Positions 1 through 7,887 of a stretch of DNA of 64,000 bases are shown here, one piece after another. Positions within the stretch are counted from its first letter, which is position 1; every line of letters begins with the position of its first letter. The notes below the pieces were generated by a model that searched no databases, was not told the origin of the DNA, and worked only from the letters and a program-made list of their open reading frames with translations. The translations under genes and the position numbers were made by a program. Source of the stretch: Ornithobacterium rhinotracheale (GTDB lineage: Bacteria; Bacteroidota; Bacteroidia; Flavobacteriales; Weeksellaceae); contig NZ_CP094846.1 of NCBI RefSeq assembly GCF_022832975.1, positions 1 through 64,000 on the forward strand, in the 5' to 3' direction.

Positions 1-690
1 CGTTTTACTATCCACATACATCAAAATAATCTTATACGTCGTATTCGCAATAAAATTCACCGCACTACCACTCCAATCAATTGCCGAGTGTGTCGGTAGT
101 CGAGCACCATTAAAAAAAATCACATTCACCACACCGCGTTTGGCATTGGTTAAGTCTATCGTAAAGGTGTCTAGTGGCCGTCCTCGTGTGCCGTAGTCCC
201 TATCTCGGTCAAATTTGATAGCCGTCTCCGTGGATAGCTCCACGGGCAAATTATCCAGTACTTCTTTGTACTCATTCGTGAAATCATTAGCGCTAAGCCC
301 TTTGCCCTCTTCTTTATCTACTTTTTGGTTAAGTGCTTCCGTGTTTTCAGTCTTGAAGCTCTCGAATGATGTTTTTTCCAATTTTACAGAATCAAGCTCT
401 AAAAAGCGATCTCTCTCCTCCCGCGTAAGTACAAGAATTGGCAAATCCGAATATACAATGTATTCCAGCGCACGCTGAGCATCAGCGGGGTTATCATACA
501 CCCTGCCATCTATTTCCACCTCGCTCACTTCGCATTCTAATATAGAGAGCGCCGCGTTCTGCGTATGTGCAATGCGCAACCGCGAACCTTCGACACTGGC
601 CGAGTAGTTTTTCAGTGCCAATGCGCCATTTATCTGGAATGCGTAATCGGCTAAATCGTCGTTATCTATTCTCTTAATTTCGTAACCCAT
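1..690 (-). CDS. Phage tail/baseplate-like protein, partial (3' end outside window)
   Basis: An open frame of 230 codons runs from an ATG at 690 to the left edge without a stop, so only the N-terminal part is present. It starts MGYEIKRIDNDDLADYAF. A middle segment, VDKEEGKGLSANDF followed by TNEYKEVLD, is of the kind often seen in Bacteroidota phage tail or fibre proteins, where it joins an N-terminal attachment part to a distal part. It lies downstream of portal and connector-like genes in the same direction, which fits a tail or baseplate role. The specific function is inferred from this motif and context only. Confidence 0.55.
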   Translation of the reverse strand, partial: MGYEIKRIDNDDLADYAFQINGALALKNYSASVEGSRLRIAHTQNAALSILECEVSEVEIDGRVYDNPADAQRALEYIVYSDLPILVLTREERDRFLELDSVKLEKTSFESFKTENTEALNQKVDKEEGKGLSANDFTNEYKEVLDNLPVELSTETAIKFDRDRDYGTRGRPLDTFTIDLTNAKRGVVNVIFFNGARLPTHSAIDWSGSAVNFIANTTYKIILMYVDSKT

Positions 691-744
691 TGTACTTATT
701 TTAAAGCAAAATTATTGTTTGAAATCCCTGCGTTAAAGGACAGG

Positions 745-1635
745 CTAAAAGTATAAACCACTCTTTTTAGCTATGAGTCCACGGCTGCCATCGTCCCCGT
801 CCTGGTAACATGGGAAATCGTCTGGATGAGCCTTTAAATAATCCAGCAACAGCTTAAAATATTCGTTTCCTCTACGCCAGCGACTATCTCTAAATGCGGC
901 TAATGCCGTAGGCGATAGCACCGCCGATTTTTGCCATGGCAATTGCTCCCAAATCATCAGTAGTTTTGATCCCGTAAAAGCAAACATTCCCGCTGCGGCG
1001 TCATCGGCCAATGCGTAGTTGGCCATGCAAGCTCGTAGCCATTCCGCCAATAAATCGTTCTGCATAATGTCTTCTATGGAGCAGGCTTTGAGCTTTTTGG
1101 CTATGAGTAGTAGCCATATCTCTCGGAGTATTCCACTCATGTGGCTGAAAGCATCCCACCCCAAATGAATGTTGGTGGCTTTGAAAAAATCGTCTGGAGA
1201 TGCAAAGATCTTCCCAGGCGTTTGCACCGACACGATTTGGTGTGTAGTAGGGGTGAGCTTGAGCAAGTTCACGGCATCTGTGAGTGCATCGTCTGCAATC
1301 TGCGCTGCGCTGAGTGCCATGTCTCGAATGTCCCACCAGTTGGCGTTTGAAGTCTTTGGGTCTCGAGTATTGCTAGCCCCAAAGTTGCTGATGTTTACTT
1401 TGATAAATGGCATAGCCAGTGGTAGCGTGTAGTGCGCTACTGCTTTTTTTATCAATGAGAATGCTTTTTCGTGCTCGGGTGCTTCTTTTATCTCATCGAT
1501 AAGTTCTACAGGGATGAAAGGATGTATTTTTCTGCGCAAAGCCACTTCTTCATACGGCGTCAAATACTCAATATCGATTAATCGGCGTACTAAAATCTCC
1601 TTGTTTAAGTCTTCTTTGGTTTTAAATAATTCCAT
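745..1635 (-). CDS. Phage structural protein, DUF6712-like
   Basis: This is a 296-residue soluble protein with no signal peptide or membrane segment. It is mostly helical, with an N-terminal region rich in charged residues and a central alanine-rich helix (AALSAAQIADDAL-like, about residues 105-120). Its size and its place two genes after the portal suggest a head-completion or connector protein. It resembles the DUF6712 group of Bacteroidota phage proteins, a tentative assignment from memory. The start region shares a 21-nt identity with that of the gene at 13255. Confidence 0.5.
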   Translation of the reverse strand: MELFKTKEDLNKEILVRRLIDIEYLTPYEEVALRRKIHPFIPVELIDEIKEAPEHEKAFSLIKKAVAHYTLPLAMPFIKVNISNFGASNTRDPKTSNANWWDIRDMALSAAQIADDALTDAVNLLKLTPTTHQIVSVQTPGKIFASPDDFFKATNIHLGWDAFSHMSGILREIWLLLIAKKLKACSIEDIMQNDLLAEWLRACMANYALADDAAAGMFAFTGSKLLMIWEQLPWQKSAVLSPTALAAFRDSRWRRGNEYFKLLLDYLKAHPDDFPCYQDGDDGSRGLIAKKSGLYF

Positions 1636-1652
1636 TTTGCGAAATTTCTATT

Positions 1653-2093
1653 TTATGATTTTGCGTTTATATAAGTTGGTCCTATTTTAATGTCATCAAA
1701 ACTTATCCCTTCCGTGTAATAAATATCATCATCACCATAATCGAGAATGAAATAAAAATCATTTTCCATTCTCCAATTTAAGTGGCATATTAACTTTTGC
1801 AGCTCTTTGTTTTTGAAATTAATCACACCTTTATCTCCAATATCCAATATAAGTCCAACAGCATTTAATCCACACATTAAATGCTTTTCAAAAAGAGAAA
1901 TAACATCATTTAAATCATTAACTAAAAAAGGATATAATTTAATTTCTGCTTCTCCTACTTTTTCATTATTACCTCCATAGATTTGTGCTTTTATTACTTT
2001 TAATGGTGGAATTCTGCGAATTGGTATGCGTGCATATTTCACAACGCCGTTTACGCTATCTCTTAATACTTTAAATTCTTCTAAATCTTCCAT
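1653..2093 (-). CDS. Hypothetical phage protein
   Basis: A 146-residue acidic protein of unknown family, between the portal and the 296-residue structural gene, with gaps of 10 and 17 bp that imply co-transcription. The predicted character is mixed alpha/beta, and the C-terminus is rich in Asp and Tyr (around LDYGDDDIYYTEG). It has no signal peptide. A role in the virion or in head assembly is inferred from position only. It could also be a small cargo gene inserted in the structural operon. Confidence 0.5.
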   Translation of the reverse strand: MEDLEEFKVLRDSVNGVVKYARIPIRRIPPLKVIKAQIYGGNNEKVGEAEIKLYPFLVNDLNDVISLFEKHLMCGLNAVGLILDIGDKGVINFKNKELQKLICHLNWRMENDFYFILDYGDDDIYYTEGISFDDIKIGPTYINAKS

Positions 2094-2103
2094 ATTTAAG
2101 TTT

Positions 2104-3417
2104 TTAATTTACTACTTCAGTTTGTCCGTTGGGATTTTTGTCCAAAGTCGTAAGGTTAAGATTTGGAAAGTTGCCAATCAAAGTTTCGTCCCAGCCGTTG
2201 AAGTCTCGAATGAAATTAAAAACCTCGAGCAAGTGCATGCGTTTAAAAGGCATCTTGCTACATAATATGGTGTAAGCTTCTCGCTTATCGGAACCAGAGC
2301 CACTCAAGTTTTTACCGCCTGGTATTCCTGCACCAATGAGCGAGGGGTCTACACCCATGGCAAAAAGTATCTGCGAGTTTCCTGCGGCTGCGTCTGGCAG
2401 GAAGTTTCCATCCTTAATTTTGTCATCAATCGGCACGATTTCAATGCCACGCATCAAGTTGCCGTTCATATCCTTAAAATACGGCGAAATCAACGAACGC
2501 CCCGCTGCCTCGTTACCACTCATATGTTCATCGATGGTGTTTACTACTTCGTCTCGCTTTTTTTCTTTTTCTTCTGTAGACATATCGTCCCATGCATTTC
2601 TTCCATATTTGCGAGTCATAAACTCATCGGAGATATAAACTACATATTTAAAGTGCAATTGATTCGCAAACATGTACTTCTTAAACTCAGGCACTGAAAG
2701 CACCGTCTCCGTCCATCCATTATTGAAGGCGGAATGCCAGCCCACCCGTGGGTACAACCTCTCCGAAGTCTTAATCGTAGACACAGGAATAATGAAGCGA
2801 GTGAGCTTTTTCTCTTTAGCGTATTGCTTAATTTCTTCTACCGATGCGCCCACTTCTGGAATCATTGGCACTTTGACATTCATCGCTTCGTTGTATTCTT
2901 CCCAATTCGAATTAATGAATACTTTGTCCACAAAAAATTTCTTTTTATCTGGAGCTCCAAAACGGCACCACGCTGCTTGATGCCTTTTTACTGAAATGAT
3001 TTTATTTCCGTCTGGAGATAATAAGAATTCGGGAAAGGCTAATCTAAAAATCTCATAATCGGTGATCAGCCCCGCCATGAATAAGTTCCACTTAGTCCTT
3101 TTAAAAAAATCTTTGATTTCTGGGAATGCGTTCACTGAACGCTCTCTGGTGTCTACGCCTTTTTCGGTCTCGACTTCCTGGTAAAGTTTGAAACCATTAC
3201 CATAATGCGCTGTGGTTAAAACTTCTACCCCGCCAATGGCGGCATCTGTTTTTTCAAACTTCCGCAGAAACTCCTGCGGATACAAATTGTCATCACCCCA
3301 AGGAGAAATGTCATCGATGGCATTTTCCTCGTTCATTGGGATTTGCGCCTTTTTAAAAGTGTCGGTTACCGCCAAGGTTGACCCAATGGCGTATAAGCCG
3401 TTATTTAATTTTTTCAT
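2104..3417 (-). CDS. Phage portal protein
   Basis: The portal forms the dodecameric ring at the capsid vertex through which DNA enters and leaves. The 437-residue length fits HK97-type portals. Towards the C-terminus, AAAGNSQILFAMGVDPSLIG is the typical portal segment in which a conserved Asn is followed by the Gly-Val-x-Pro turn, and it precedes a Gly/Ser-rich loop. The N-terminus (SPWGDDNLYPQEF) is common in Bacteroidota portal-like proteins. The gene abuts the stop of the upstream small gene and follows the terminase genes, the usual order. Confidence 0.8.
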   Translation of the reverse strand: MKKLNNGLYAIGSTLAVTDTFKKAQIPMNEENAIDDISPWGDDNLYPQEFLRKFEKTDAAIGGVEVLTTAHYGNGFKLYQEVETEKGVDTRERSVNAFPEIKDFFKRTKWNLFMAGLITDYEIFRLAFPEFLLSPDGNKIISVKRHQAAWCRFGAPDKKKFFVDKVFINSNWEEYNEAMNVKVPMIPEVGASVEEIKQYAKEKKLTRFIIPVSTIKTSERLYPRVGWHSAFNNGWTETVLSVPEFKKYMFANQLHFKYVVYISDEFMTRKYGRNAWDDMSTEEKEKKRDEVVNTIDEHMSGNEAAGRSLISPYFKDMNGNLMRGIEIVPIDDKIKDGNFLPDAAAGNSQILFAMGVDPSLIGAGIPGGKNLSGSGSDKREAYTILCSKMPFKRMHLLEVFNFIRDFNGWDETLIGNFPNLNLTTLDKNPNGQTEVVN

Positions 3418-3705
3418 TTAATATAAAACTGGTTTTCCGTTATATTCCTTGATGAAAATAATATGTATTGTTTTTATACTACCGTCTGGTAGTTTAATGT
3501 TCCTGGTTCTGTTTTCGAAGTGGTTCGGGTTCCGCAGGTATTGCGTTTTTTTTGTGGGCGTCATCAATTCACACCCACGATATTCAACCACCCGCCCCGC
3601 AGATTTGTTTTGTTTGTTGAATTGCCAAATTTTAAGGTTGAATTTTACCCCTTCATTTTTTGAAGTCCGTTGTTTCATTGCCTCGAGAACTTCCCGCAAA
3701 TACAT
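3418..3705 (-). CDS. Small hypothetical phage protein upstream of portal
   Basis: A 95-residue basic protein starting MYLREVLEAMKQRTS. The frame stays open to a GTG at 3741, but the ATG at 3705 is preferred because the extra twelve residues look untranslated and ATG is the normal start here. Its stop directly touches the portal start. The sequence is compact, with several short strands (IKLPDGSIKTIHIIFI near the end). No family was recognised. A role in capsid or portal assembly is only a guess from position. Confidence 0.5.
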   Translation of the reverse strand: MYLREVLEAMKQRTSKNEGVKFNLKIWQFNKQNKSAGRVVEYRGCELMTPTKKTQYLRNPNHFENRTRNIKLPDGSIKTIHIIFIKEYNGKPVLY

Positions 3706-3930
3706 AAAATTTTTCACCCTACAAATATGAATTAACGCCACGCAAATAGAAAGGACACGAAAAAAAAGCCGCTTTTTACATAGGTTTTTCTCAAAAATAT
3801 TTTTTCAACAAATTGATACACAAATATTTAAATGTTAAATAGTTAGGTTTTTTCTCATATTGCAAATTTGAACCCCTCAGCCGCCTAAGCTCTTTCTACG
3901 ATTGCCTTTTTTTGTTTTTACGGAAATATG

Positions 3931-3958
3931 AAAAGCCAACTTGTGAAAGTTGGCTTTT
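3931..3958 (-). terminator. Rho-independent terminator after terminase
   Basis: A perfect 10-bp inverted repeat, AAAAGCCAAC and GTTGGCTTTT, with an 8-nt loop, lies 27 bp after the TerL stop. The A and T tracts allow it to act in both directions. It separates the terminase transcript from the portal-tail genes. The 225 bp between it and the next gene start (3706-3930) is AT-rich and holds no convincing gene. It is the natural place for a promoter, although no clean consensus was found. Confidence 0.75.
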
Positions 3959-3984
3959 GTGAAATTTGAGATTTTCTGAAAAAA

Positions 3985-5475
3985 CTAAAAACTTGAGACC
4001 AAGTAGCTCGATTGAGCGTAAGGGTCCAGCAATTTGTGATAGTTCCACCAAATGCTGTAATCGAAGGCATCAGACAAGTGAGTGGCGTGTTCCTGCGGAA
4101 TTGATTGTCTTTCCGAGCTTTTATCCTTCTCAAACTGGTCGTCTTTATGCTTAAGTCCAGCGTTTTCCATAGATATGAGCAGGTTGGGACATTTGTCCTG
4201 GTTTATTCTCACTTTTGGAAGCGTAGATTCTTCTTCCGCGAGAATTCTATTTATTAAATTAAATTTATCTGTATGAGATGGATTATTTGTGTTTGGCGTA
4301 TTATTAAATACTTTCCAGCCAGCACTTCTCAATTGGTCCTCTACATCTCGAGCAAGGGTAGTCTTCGAGTTGGTCTCAGTCTTATAACCAGAACGGTCAT
4401 GCAGCAAGTAGATTGTTTTACTGCTATGAACTATTGGTGTATAATAATCAATTATTTTTTTTATTAAATCAGATAAGATGTCTGGATTCTTCACATAAAA
4501 CTCATTGATAAACTTTCTAGTGTTTGAGAGCTTATGGTATTGGCTCACCACGGCTACATTGATTCTCCCCCCGAAGTCTAGCGATACTTCCAGCGGGAGG
4601 GTTCTAATCAAATCTTGATCTAGCAAGCAATCTATCTTCGTAGTTAAATTTATGCTTCCCGCATCTTTGATTTCATTAGAATAAAAGTTCTTAGGGCTTA
4701 ATGAGGCATAGAAGCCATCGGGAACTGCGGGAGGTCGTATGTTCATAATCTCTGCATTAAACTTCACTTCGCTTTCTGCATGCTCGCGCATATCATCAAA
4801 CCAGCCTTCTGTTAAATTCATTTTGTTTATCAAAGCATTTGCTTTGATGAATGCGTATTTATCTGGCGCGTTTTTGGCTAGTTTTTCTCCCTCGGTAAAC
4901 CATTTTCCCACATGAGTGAGCGCCACGGTAGAAGTGTATATTTGAGCATTGAGCATTTTTGCTTTTTCAAATTCAACCTTTTTGGCTCGGTTCGTGGTCA
5001 AAACATTATCGAATAATCGTTCTTGGCGTAACAGAGCTGCCTCGTCACCGATTACATAATAAGAGTTCAAACCACGCCCAGAATTTGGGTCGTCCAAAGA
5101 AACTAAAACCATAATATGTCCATTGGCAAAATGAATTACATTGGCCCAGTTGTCTGGAGATTGAAATGGCATCTCGAACCCTAGGGCACGGCCACATCTC
5201 CCCACCACATAATCTACACCCTCATACAAGCCAAATAGCTCAAGTCCCTCCTTAGTAGACATAAAGGTTCTGGATTTTATTTGCGTGAAAGTAGCTCCCA
5301 CCAAAATCCCCGTAGCTCTGGGCATTTCTTTTACGGCAATGAATATGTAATAGGCTAGAATAGTAGATTTCCCTGCACCACGCCCAGCCTCAATGAAGAT
5401 TCTCTTTTTGCCAAACATTAGTGCTTTTACAGCTACCATCTGTAAGGTGTTTAATTTAACTTCCTGCTTCTTCAT
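3985..5475 (-). CDS. terL: Phage terminase large subunit
   Basis: This is the ATP-driven DNA packaging motor and headful/cos nuclease, 496 residues. The N-terminal ATPase has a Walker A at residues 31-37 (GRGAGKS) and a Walker B-like GDEAA at 143-147. The C-terminal RNase H-like nuclease shows the expected acidic residues: Asp300 in SLDFGG, Asp360 in LLHDRSG and Asp469 in HLSDAFDY. All key residues are intact, so the enzyme is probably functional. It overlaps the small-subunit gene by 20 bp and is followed by a terminator. Confidence 0.92.
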   Translation of the reverse strand: MKKQEVKLNTLQMVAVKALMFGKKRIFIEAGRGAGKSTILAYYIFIAVKEMPRATGILVGATFTQIKSRTFMSTKEGLELFGLYEGVDYVVGRCGRALGFEMPFQSPDNWANVIHFANGHIMVLVSLDDPNSGRGLNSYYVIGDEAALLRQERLFDNVLTTNRAKKVEFEKAKMLNAQIYTSTVALTHVGKWFTEGEKLAKNAPDKYAFIKANALINKMNLTEGWFDDMREHAESEVKFNAEIMNIRPPAVPDGFYASLSPKNFYSNEIKDAGSINLTTKIDCLLDQDLIRTLPLEVSLDFGGRINVAVVSQYHKLSNTRKFINEFYVKNPDILSDLIKKIIDYYTPIVHSSKTIYLLHDRSGYKTETNSKTTLARDVEDQLRSAGWKVFNNTPNTNNPSHTDKFNLINRILAEEESTLPKVRINQDKCPNLLISMENAGLKHKDDQFEKDKSSERQSIPQEHATHLSDAFDYSIWWNYHKLLDPYAQSSYLVSSF

Positions 5476-6034
5476 CGTCGTTATCCGTTACATCTCTATA
5501 CTCAATATCAGACACATCGACATTGTTCAAGTCGATAACCCCAAGCTGATCATACGCCTTGCGTAATATTCTATTCGACTCTCGATTGAGCTTAATTTCG
5601 ATATCTACAGATTCCAGTTTTTCTGGATTTACTTTTGCTGCCTCTGCATTAAAGTTAACAAGCGATTTGTACGAATCCAGTGCCTTATTGGCTGAAAAAG
5701 TATCCCCATTCTTGAGGCTCATTTGGTATAGCATCCAGTAGTTTTCCATCAAAATAGCACGCTCAAATTCTACTTCCACCTTTTGAATACTCCCAAAGAT
5801 GAATTCTGATTGCGCCGCATCACGATATGCCGTAGCCTTTGACACGCCCATCTCTCGACAATGAATTTTTACTGCCTGATGGCGACTATACTTCTTATCA
5901 AAGCGCAAAGAGTGGAAGTGGAGCAGGCGCTTTTTGATAGCCTCCTCGTGTTCCGTGAGCTTAAAATCCTCCTCAATATACGAGGCTTTAATCCGTTGCA
6001 AAGTGCTGTCTTTGGTGAATTTCACGACATTCAT
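5456..6034 (-). CDS. terS: Phage terminase small subunit (DNA recognition)
   Basis: This protein binds the viral packaging site and delivers the large subunit. The frame is open to 6121, but the ATG at 6034 is chosen because a strong terminator at 6082-6101 lies inside the longer version. That gives 192 residues starting MNVVKFTKDSTLQ. A helix-turn-helix is visible at YSRHQAVKIHCREMGVSKAT and continues into AYRDA. The C-terminus is acidic, as is common for proteins that contact TerL. The assignment rests on the HTH and on its place directly before terL. Confidence 0.78.
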   Translation of the reverse strand: MNVVKFTKDSTLQRIKASYIEEDFKLTEHEEAIKKRLLHFHSLRFDKKYSRHQAVKIHCREMGVSKATAYRDAAQSEFIFGSIQKVEVEFERAILMENYWMLYQMSLKNGDTFSANKALDSYKSLVNFNAEAAKVNPEKLESVDIEIKLNRESNRILRKAYDQLGVIDLNNVDVSDIEYRDVTDNDDEEAGS

Positions 6035-6073
6035 ATGGCAAAAATCAAGGCTTTTTCCTCTAAAAAAAAGGAC

Positions 6074-6101
6074 ATAAAAAAGCCCCGCCAAAAGGCGAGG
6101 C
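6074..6101 (-). terminator. Rho-independent terminator between DUF5053 gene and terS
   Basis: On the minus strand GCCTCGCC, a TTTT loop and GGCGGGGC are followed by six T. It ends the upstream small-gene transcript and shows that terS must have its own start of transcription or be reached by antitermination. Confidence 0.8.
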
Positions 6102-6132
6102 AAGGTGTAATTAAAAAACAAGTAAATATTAA

Positions 6133-6393
6133 TTACTTGATATTGTTAGCTGCCGTTTTTATTCGATCGGATAAATCAACTAACGCTCCTTTTAGAATTT
6201 CTTTTTCTTCGGAAGTGAATTCAGCGTTCGGTTCTCCGTTAAAACCCTTTCCATTCATCTTTTTACTAAGCCATGAACGACTTTTTTTGAAGTATCTTTC
6301 TGAAATTTCACCCCAGGAAACATCAATTATGATATCCCATAGTTGCTGTTTCATTGTTAGTTTTTCTTCTTGCTTATTGACTATAAATCCCAT
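6133..6393 (-). CDS. Small phage protein, DUF5053-like
   Basis: An 86-residue protein with the pattern WGEISERYFKKSRSWLSKK followed by FTSEEKEILKGALVDLSDRI. This matches the small DUF5053 group found in Bacteroidota phages and mobile elements. The first part looks like a helix-turn-helix (the SWGEISERYF and SRSWLSKKM helices), so DNA binding is possible. An internal Met at 6354 (MKQQLWD) could be the true start. It is flanked by small regulatory genes and a terminator downstream. The function of the family is unknown to me. Confidence 0.6.
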   Translation of the reverse strand: MGFIVNKQEEKLTMKQQLWDIIIDVSWGEISERYFKKSRSWLSKKMNGKGFNGEPNAEFTSEEKEILKGALVDLSDRIKTAANNIK

Positions 6394-6410
6394 GATATTG
6401 TTGTTTTAAA

Positions 6411-6430
6411 CACCCCCCTTTCGAGGGGTG
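6411..6430 (-). other. Hairpin between two small genes
   Basis: On the minus strand CACCCC, an 8-nt loop and GGGGTG sit between the stop of the 55-residue gene and the DUF5053-like start, followed by a weak T/A stretch. It may be an attenuator or an RNA-stabilising hairpin. Confidence 0.4.
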
Positions 6431-6439
6431 CTGTTTGTT

Positions 6440-6607
6440 TTACTCTTTCTTTTTTTCTTGCTCTTGATAATCTAAATCCATTAATTCATCGACTAAATCT
6501 TGGATTTCAATTTTCAACATTTTAGCTCCGTTTGGGTAAGCTTTTCTGTAGTTACGAATGGCATTTATCAAATCCCATTCTTCCTCGGTAATTTCTTTTT
6601 GTATCAT
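6440..6607 (-). CDS. Small hypothetical phage protein (55 aa)
   Basis: A short open frame starting MIQKEITEEEWDLINAIRNY and ending in a charged EQEKKKE tail. It has a clean ATG and a -7 promoter element (TATCTTTG) 26 bp upstream. The sequence is strongly helical and acidic in the middle (EIQDLVDELMDLD). Two identical palindromes cover the promoter, so the gene is probably repressed by a dimeric regulator. The family was not recognised. It might be a phage regulator or an anti-host protein. Confidence 0.6.
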   Translation of the reverse strand: MIQKEITEEEWDLINAIRNYRKAYPNGAKMLKIEIQDLVDELMDLDYQEQEKKKE

Positions 6608-6633
6608 ATTTAGCTTGTTTTGTAATTACACTA

Positions 6634-6687
6634 CAAAGATAATCAATTTTTTTTGATTATGAAATATTTAATCAATTTTTTTTGATT
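6634..6687 (-). promoter_or_regulatory. Promoter with paired operator palindromes
   Basis: The -7 element TATCTTTG (minus strand, 6634-6641) serves the 55-residue gene. Overlapping it and upstream are two identical 18-bp sites at 6641-6658 and 6670-6687. Each is an inverted repeat AATCAA-N6-TTGATT, and they are spaced 29 bp centre to centre. Such a pair is typical of cooperative repressor binding. Confidence 0.55.
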
Positions 6688-6696
6688 GTTTTTTCC

Positions 6697-6728
6697 AAAA
6701 AATAAGCCCGACGAATCAGGCTTATTTT
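6697..6728 (-). terminator. Terminator after the duplicated-repeat gene
   Basis: On the minus strand AAAATAAGCC, a 10-nt loop and GGCTTATTTTTT form a hairpin with a T tract, 32 bp after the stop of the gene at 6760. Confidence 0.75.
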
Positions 6729-6759
6729 CACGAAAATTAAAAAATAAGAATGTTAGCTA

Positions 6760-7203
6760 TTATTTTAAAACATTAATTAACTCCATCAGATAAAATCTTC
6801 CCTCGCAAATAGCCTGTTGTTGGGTGTAAGAATCTTTATTGTTCAAATAAATGCTAATTACATTATCTAAGAATTTTTGTAACTGAGTTCTTACAAAATC
6901 TTCTCCACCAGCACTAAAAATCCAGTATTCAAAATCTTTGGGAGTGCTGTTTTTTTTCTTCAGAACATTACACATTTCTAAGATATAAAACCTACCATAA
7001 GAAATACTTTCCCTGTACATTTGGCATTCTTTTTCCTCCAAAAAAAGATGGATAACTACATTTAAAAAACTTTCTAAATCTTGAGCCATTTGCTCTGGAC
7101 CATCCAATAGGTCTGCCCATTCCATTAAAAGTTCTCCTTTGCTTTTTTGCACCTCGTTACTATTGTTCACGATTGGTGTGTTTTCGTTTGAGTGATTTAA
7201 CAT
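6760..7203 (-). CDS. Phage cargo protein with two internal repeats
   Basis: The ATG at 7203 is preferred over the one at 7242 because the longer version lies inside a structured leader. The product, 147 residues, is helical and contains a duplicated unit of about 40 residues. Copy one runs from LESFLNVVIHLFLEE to GRFYILEMCNVLK, and copy two from LQKFLDNVISIYLNN to GRFYLMELINVLK. There is no signal peptide or membrane span. It has its own strong promoter, leader and terminator, so it is an independent unit next to hicAB, as expected for a phage moron gene. The function is unknown. Confidence 0.6.
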   Translation of the reverse strand: MLNHSNENTPIVNNSNEVQKSKGELLMEWADLLDGPEQMAQDLESFLNVVIHLFLEEKECQMYRESISYGRFYILEMCNVLKKKNSTPKDFEYWIFSAGGEDFVRTQLQKFLDNVISIYLNNKDSYTQQQAICEGRFYLMELINVLK

Positions 7204-7338
7204 AATGAAAATTTTTAAAAATAGCGGTGCTGTTAGGTTCACTCAAAAAAGAAAAACCCCAAGCCGTTACCGGTACTTGACACCGCTGTATTAACAATAA
7301 AATTGATTTTAAACTGTACATTTTTGAGTGATTTAACA
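7204..7338 (-). promoter_or_regulatory. Structured leader / possible attenuator
   Basis: A leader of about 130 nt precedes the gene at 7203. On the minus strand it contains a hairpin (CAAG-TA-CCG, loop, CGG-CTTG at 7261-7280) followed by GGGGTTTTTCTTTTTT, which is terminator-like. It also has an outer 7-bp stem (7281-7287 with 7223-7229). TTTTTGAGTGA at 7239-7249 is complementary both to 7321-7331 (11 bp) and, over 9 bp, to the region just after the start codon. These are directly visible pairings; the regulatory role is inferred. Confidence 0.5.
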
Positions 7339-7341
7339 CTG

Positions 7342-7372
7342 CAAATATACACATAAAATTTATTTACACAAA
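7342..7372 (-). promoter_or_regulatory. Consensus Bacteroidota promoter
   Basis: On the minus strand a -33 TTTG (7369-7372), a 19-bp spacer and a -7 TATATTTG (7342-7349) match the Bacteroidota consensus exactly. It drives the leader and gene ending at 6760. Confidence 0.75.
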
Positions 7373-7404
7373 TATTTTGTGTGAAAATTAGGGTAAAGCA
7401 GAAA

Positions 7405-7427
7405 AAGCCCCGCCTTTTGCGGGGCTT
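7405..7427 (-). terminator. Terminator after hicAB
   Basis: On the minus strand AAGCCCCGC, a 5-nt loop and GCGGGGCTT followed by TTTC lies 36 bp downstream of the hicB stop. Confidence 0.8.
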
Positions 7428-7462
7428 AAAAAGCAATAGTTAATAAAAGTGTTGAATTAATA

Positions 7463-7864
7463 TTAAAGTTCTATTGCCAGTAATTCTTTCCCTAATTGAT
7501 GCAATCCATTTTGAATTCTTTCCCTCTGTGGTTTTCTTGGTTTTTTTAAACCTGTAGAATATTGGTGTATCAATTTTTGGTTAATGCCGGTTAGTTTTTC
7601 AAAAGCTGGGTTAGATAGAACTCCTTTATAATATTGTAAAAGACTTTCTATATCAAATTTAAAAACTAACTCATAATTTCCTTTTAATTCCTTAGGAATT
7701 TGCTCTTCTTCAAAATAAGATTTTATAGTATCAATAGCCTCTACTATAGATTGTTTACACTCTTGTGGAGTGTCACCTGCTCCGTAAATACCTTTTACAT
7801 TTTCGGCATAAGCACCATAACTGCCGTCTTTTGCTTTCTCTATAATGATTTTTATTGTTTTCAT
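7463..7864 (-). CDS. hicB: HicB-type antitoxin with C-terminal HTH
   Basis: This antitoxin neutralises HicA and autoregulates the operon. Residues 1-60 form the HicB partial RNase H-like fold (MKTIKIIIEKAKDGSYGAYA, then GIYGAGDTPQECKQSIVEAI). The C-terminal part (LSNPAFEKLTGINQKLIHQY) is a helix-turn-helix for operator binding. At 133 residues the length is usual for HicB. The gene follows hicA with a 23-bp gap, the usual toxin-first order, and a terminator follows. A phage-borne pair can act in prophage maintenance or abortive infection; which applies here is not known. Confidence 0.88.
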   Translation of the reverse strand: MKTIKIIIEKAKDGSYGAYAENVKGIYGAGDTPQECKQSIVEAIDTIKSYFEEEQIPKELKGNYELVFKFDIESLLQYYKGVLSNPAFEKLTGINQKLIHQYSTGLKKPRKPQRERIQNGLHQLGKELLAIEL

Positions 7865-7887
7865 ATTTTTTATGTTTCGTATGGGGC

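Noticed and set aside
5861-6409. Open frame of 182 codons on the plus strand
   Set aside because: It crosses terS, a strong terminator and the DUF5053-like gene in antisense, and its composition is that of a shadow frame.
7160-7354. Short minus-strand frame starting GTG in the leader of the gene at 7203
   Set aside because: Its start lies at or upstream of the expected transcription start, and it overlaps the structured leader; the in-frame repeat explains its similarity to the real gene start.
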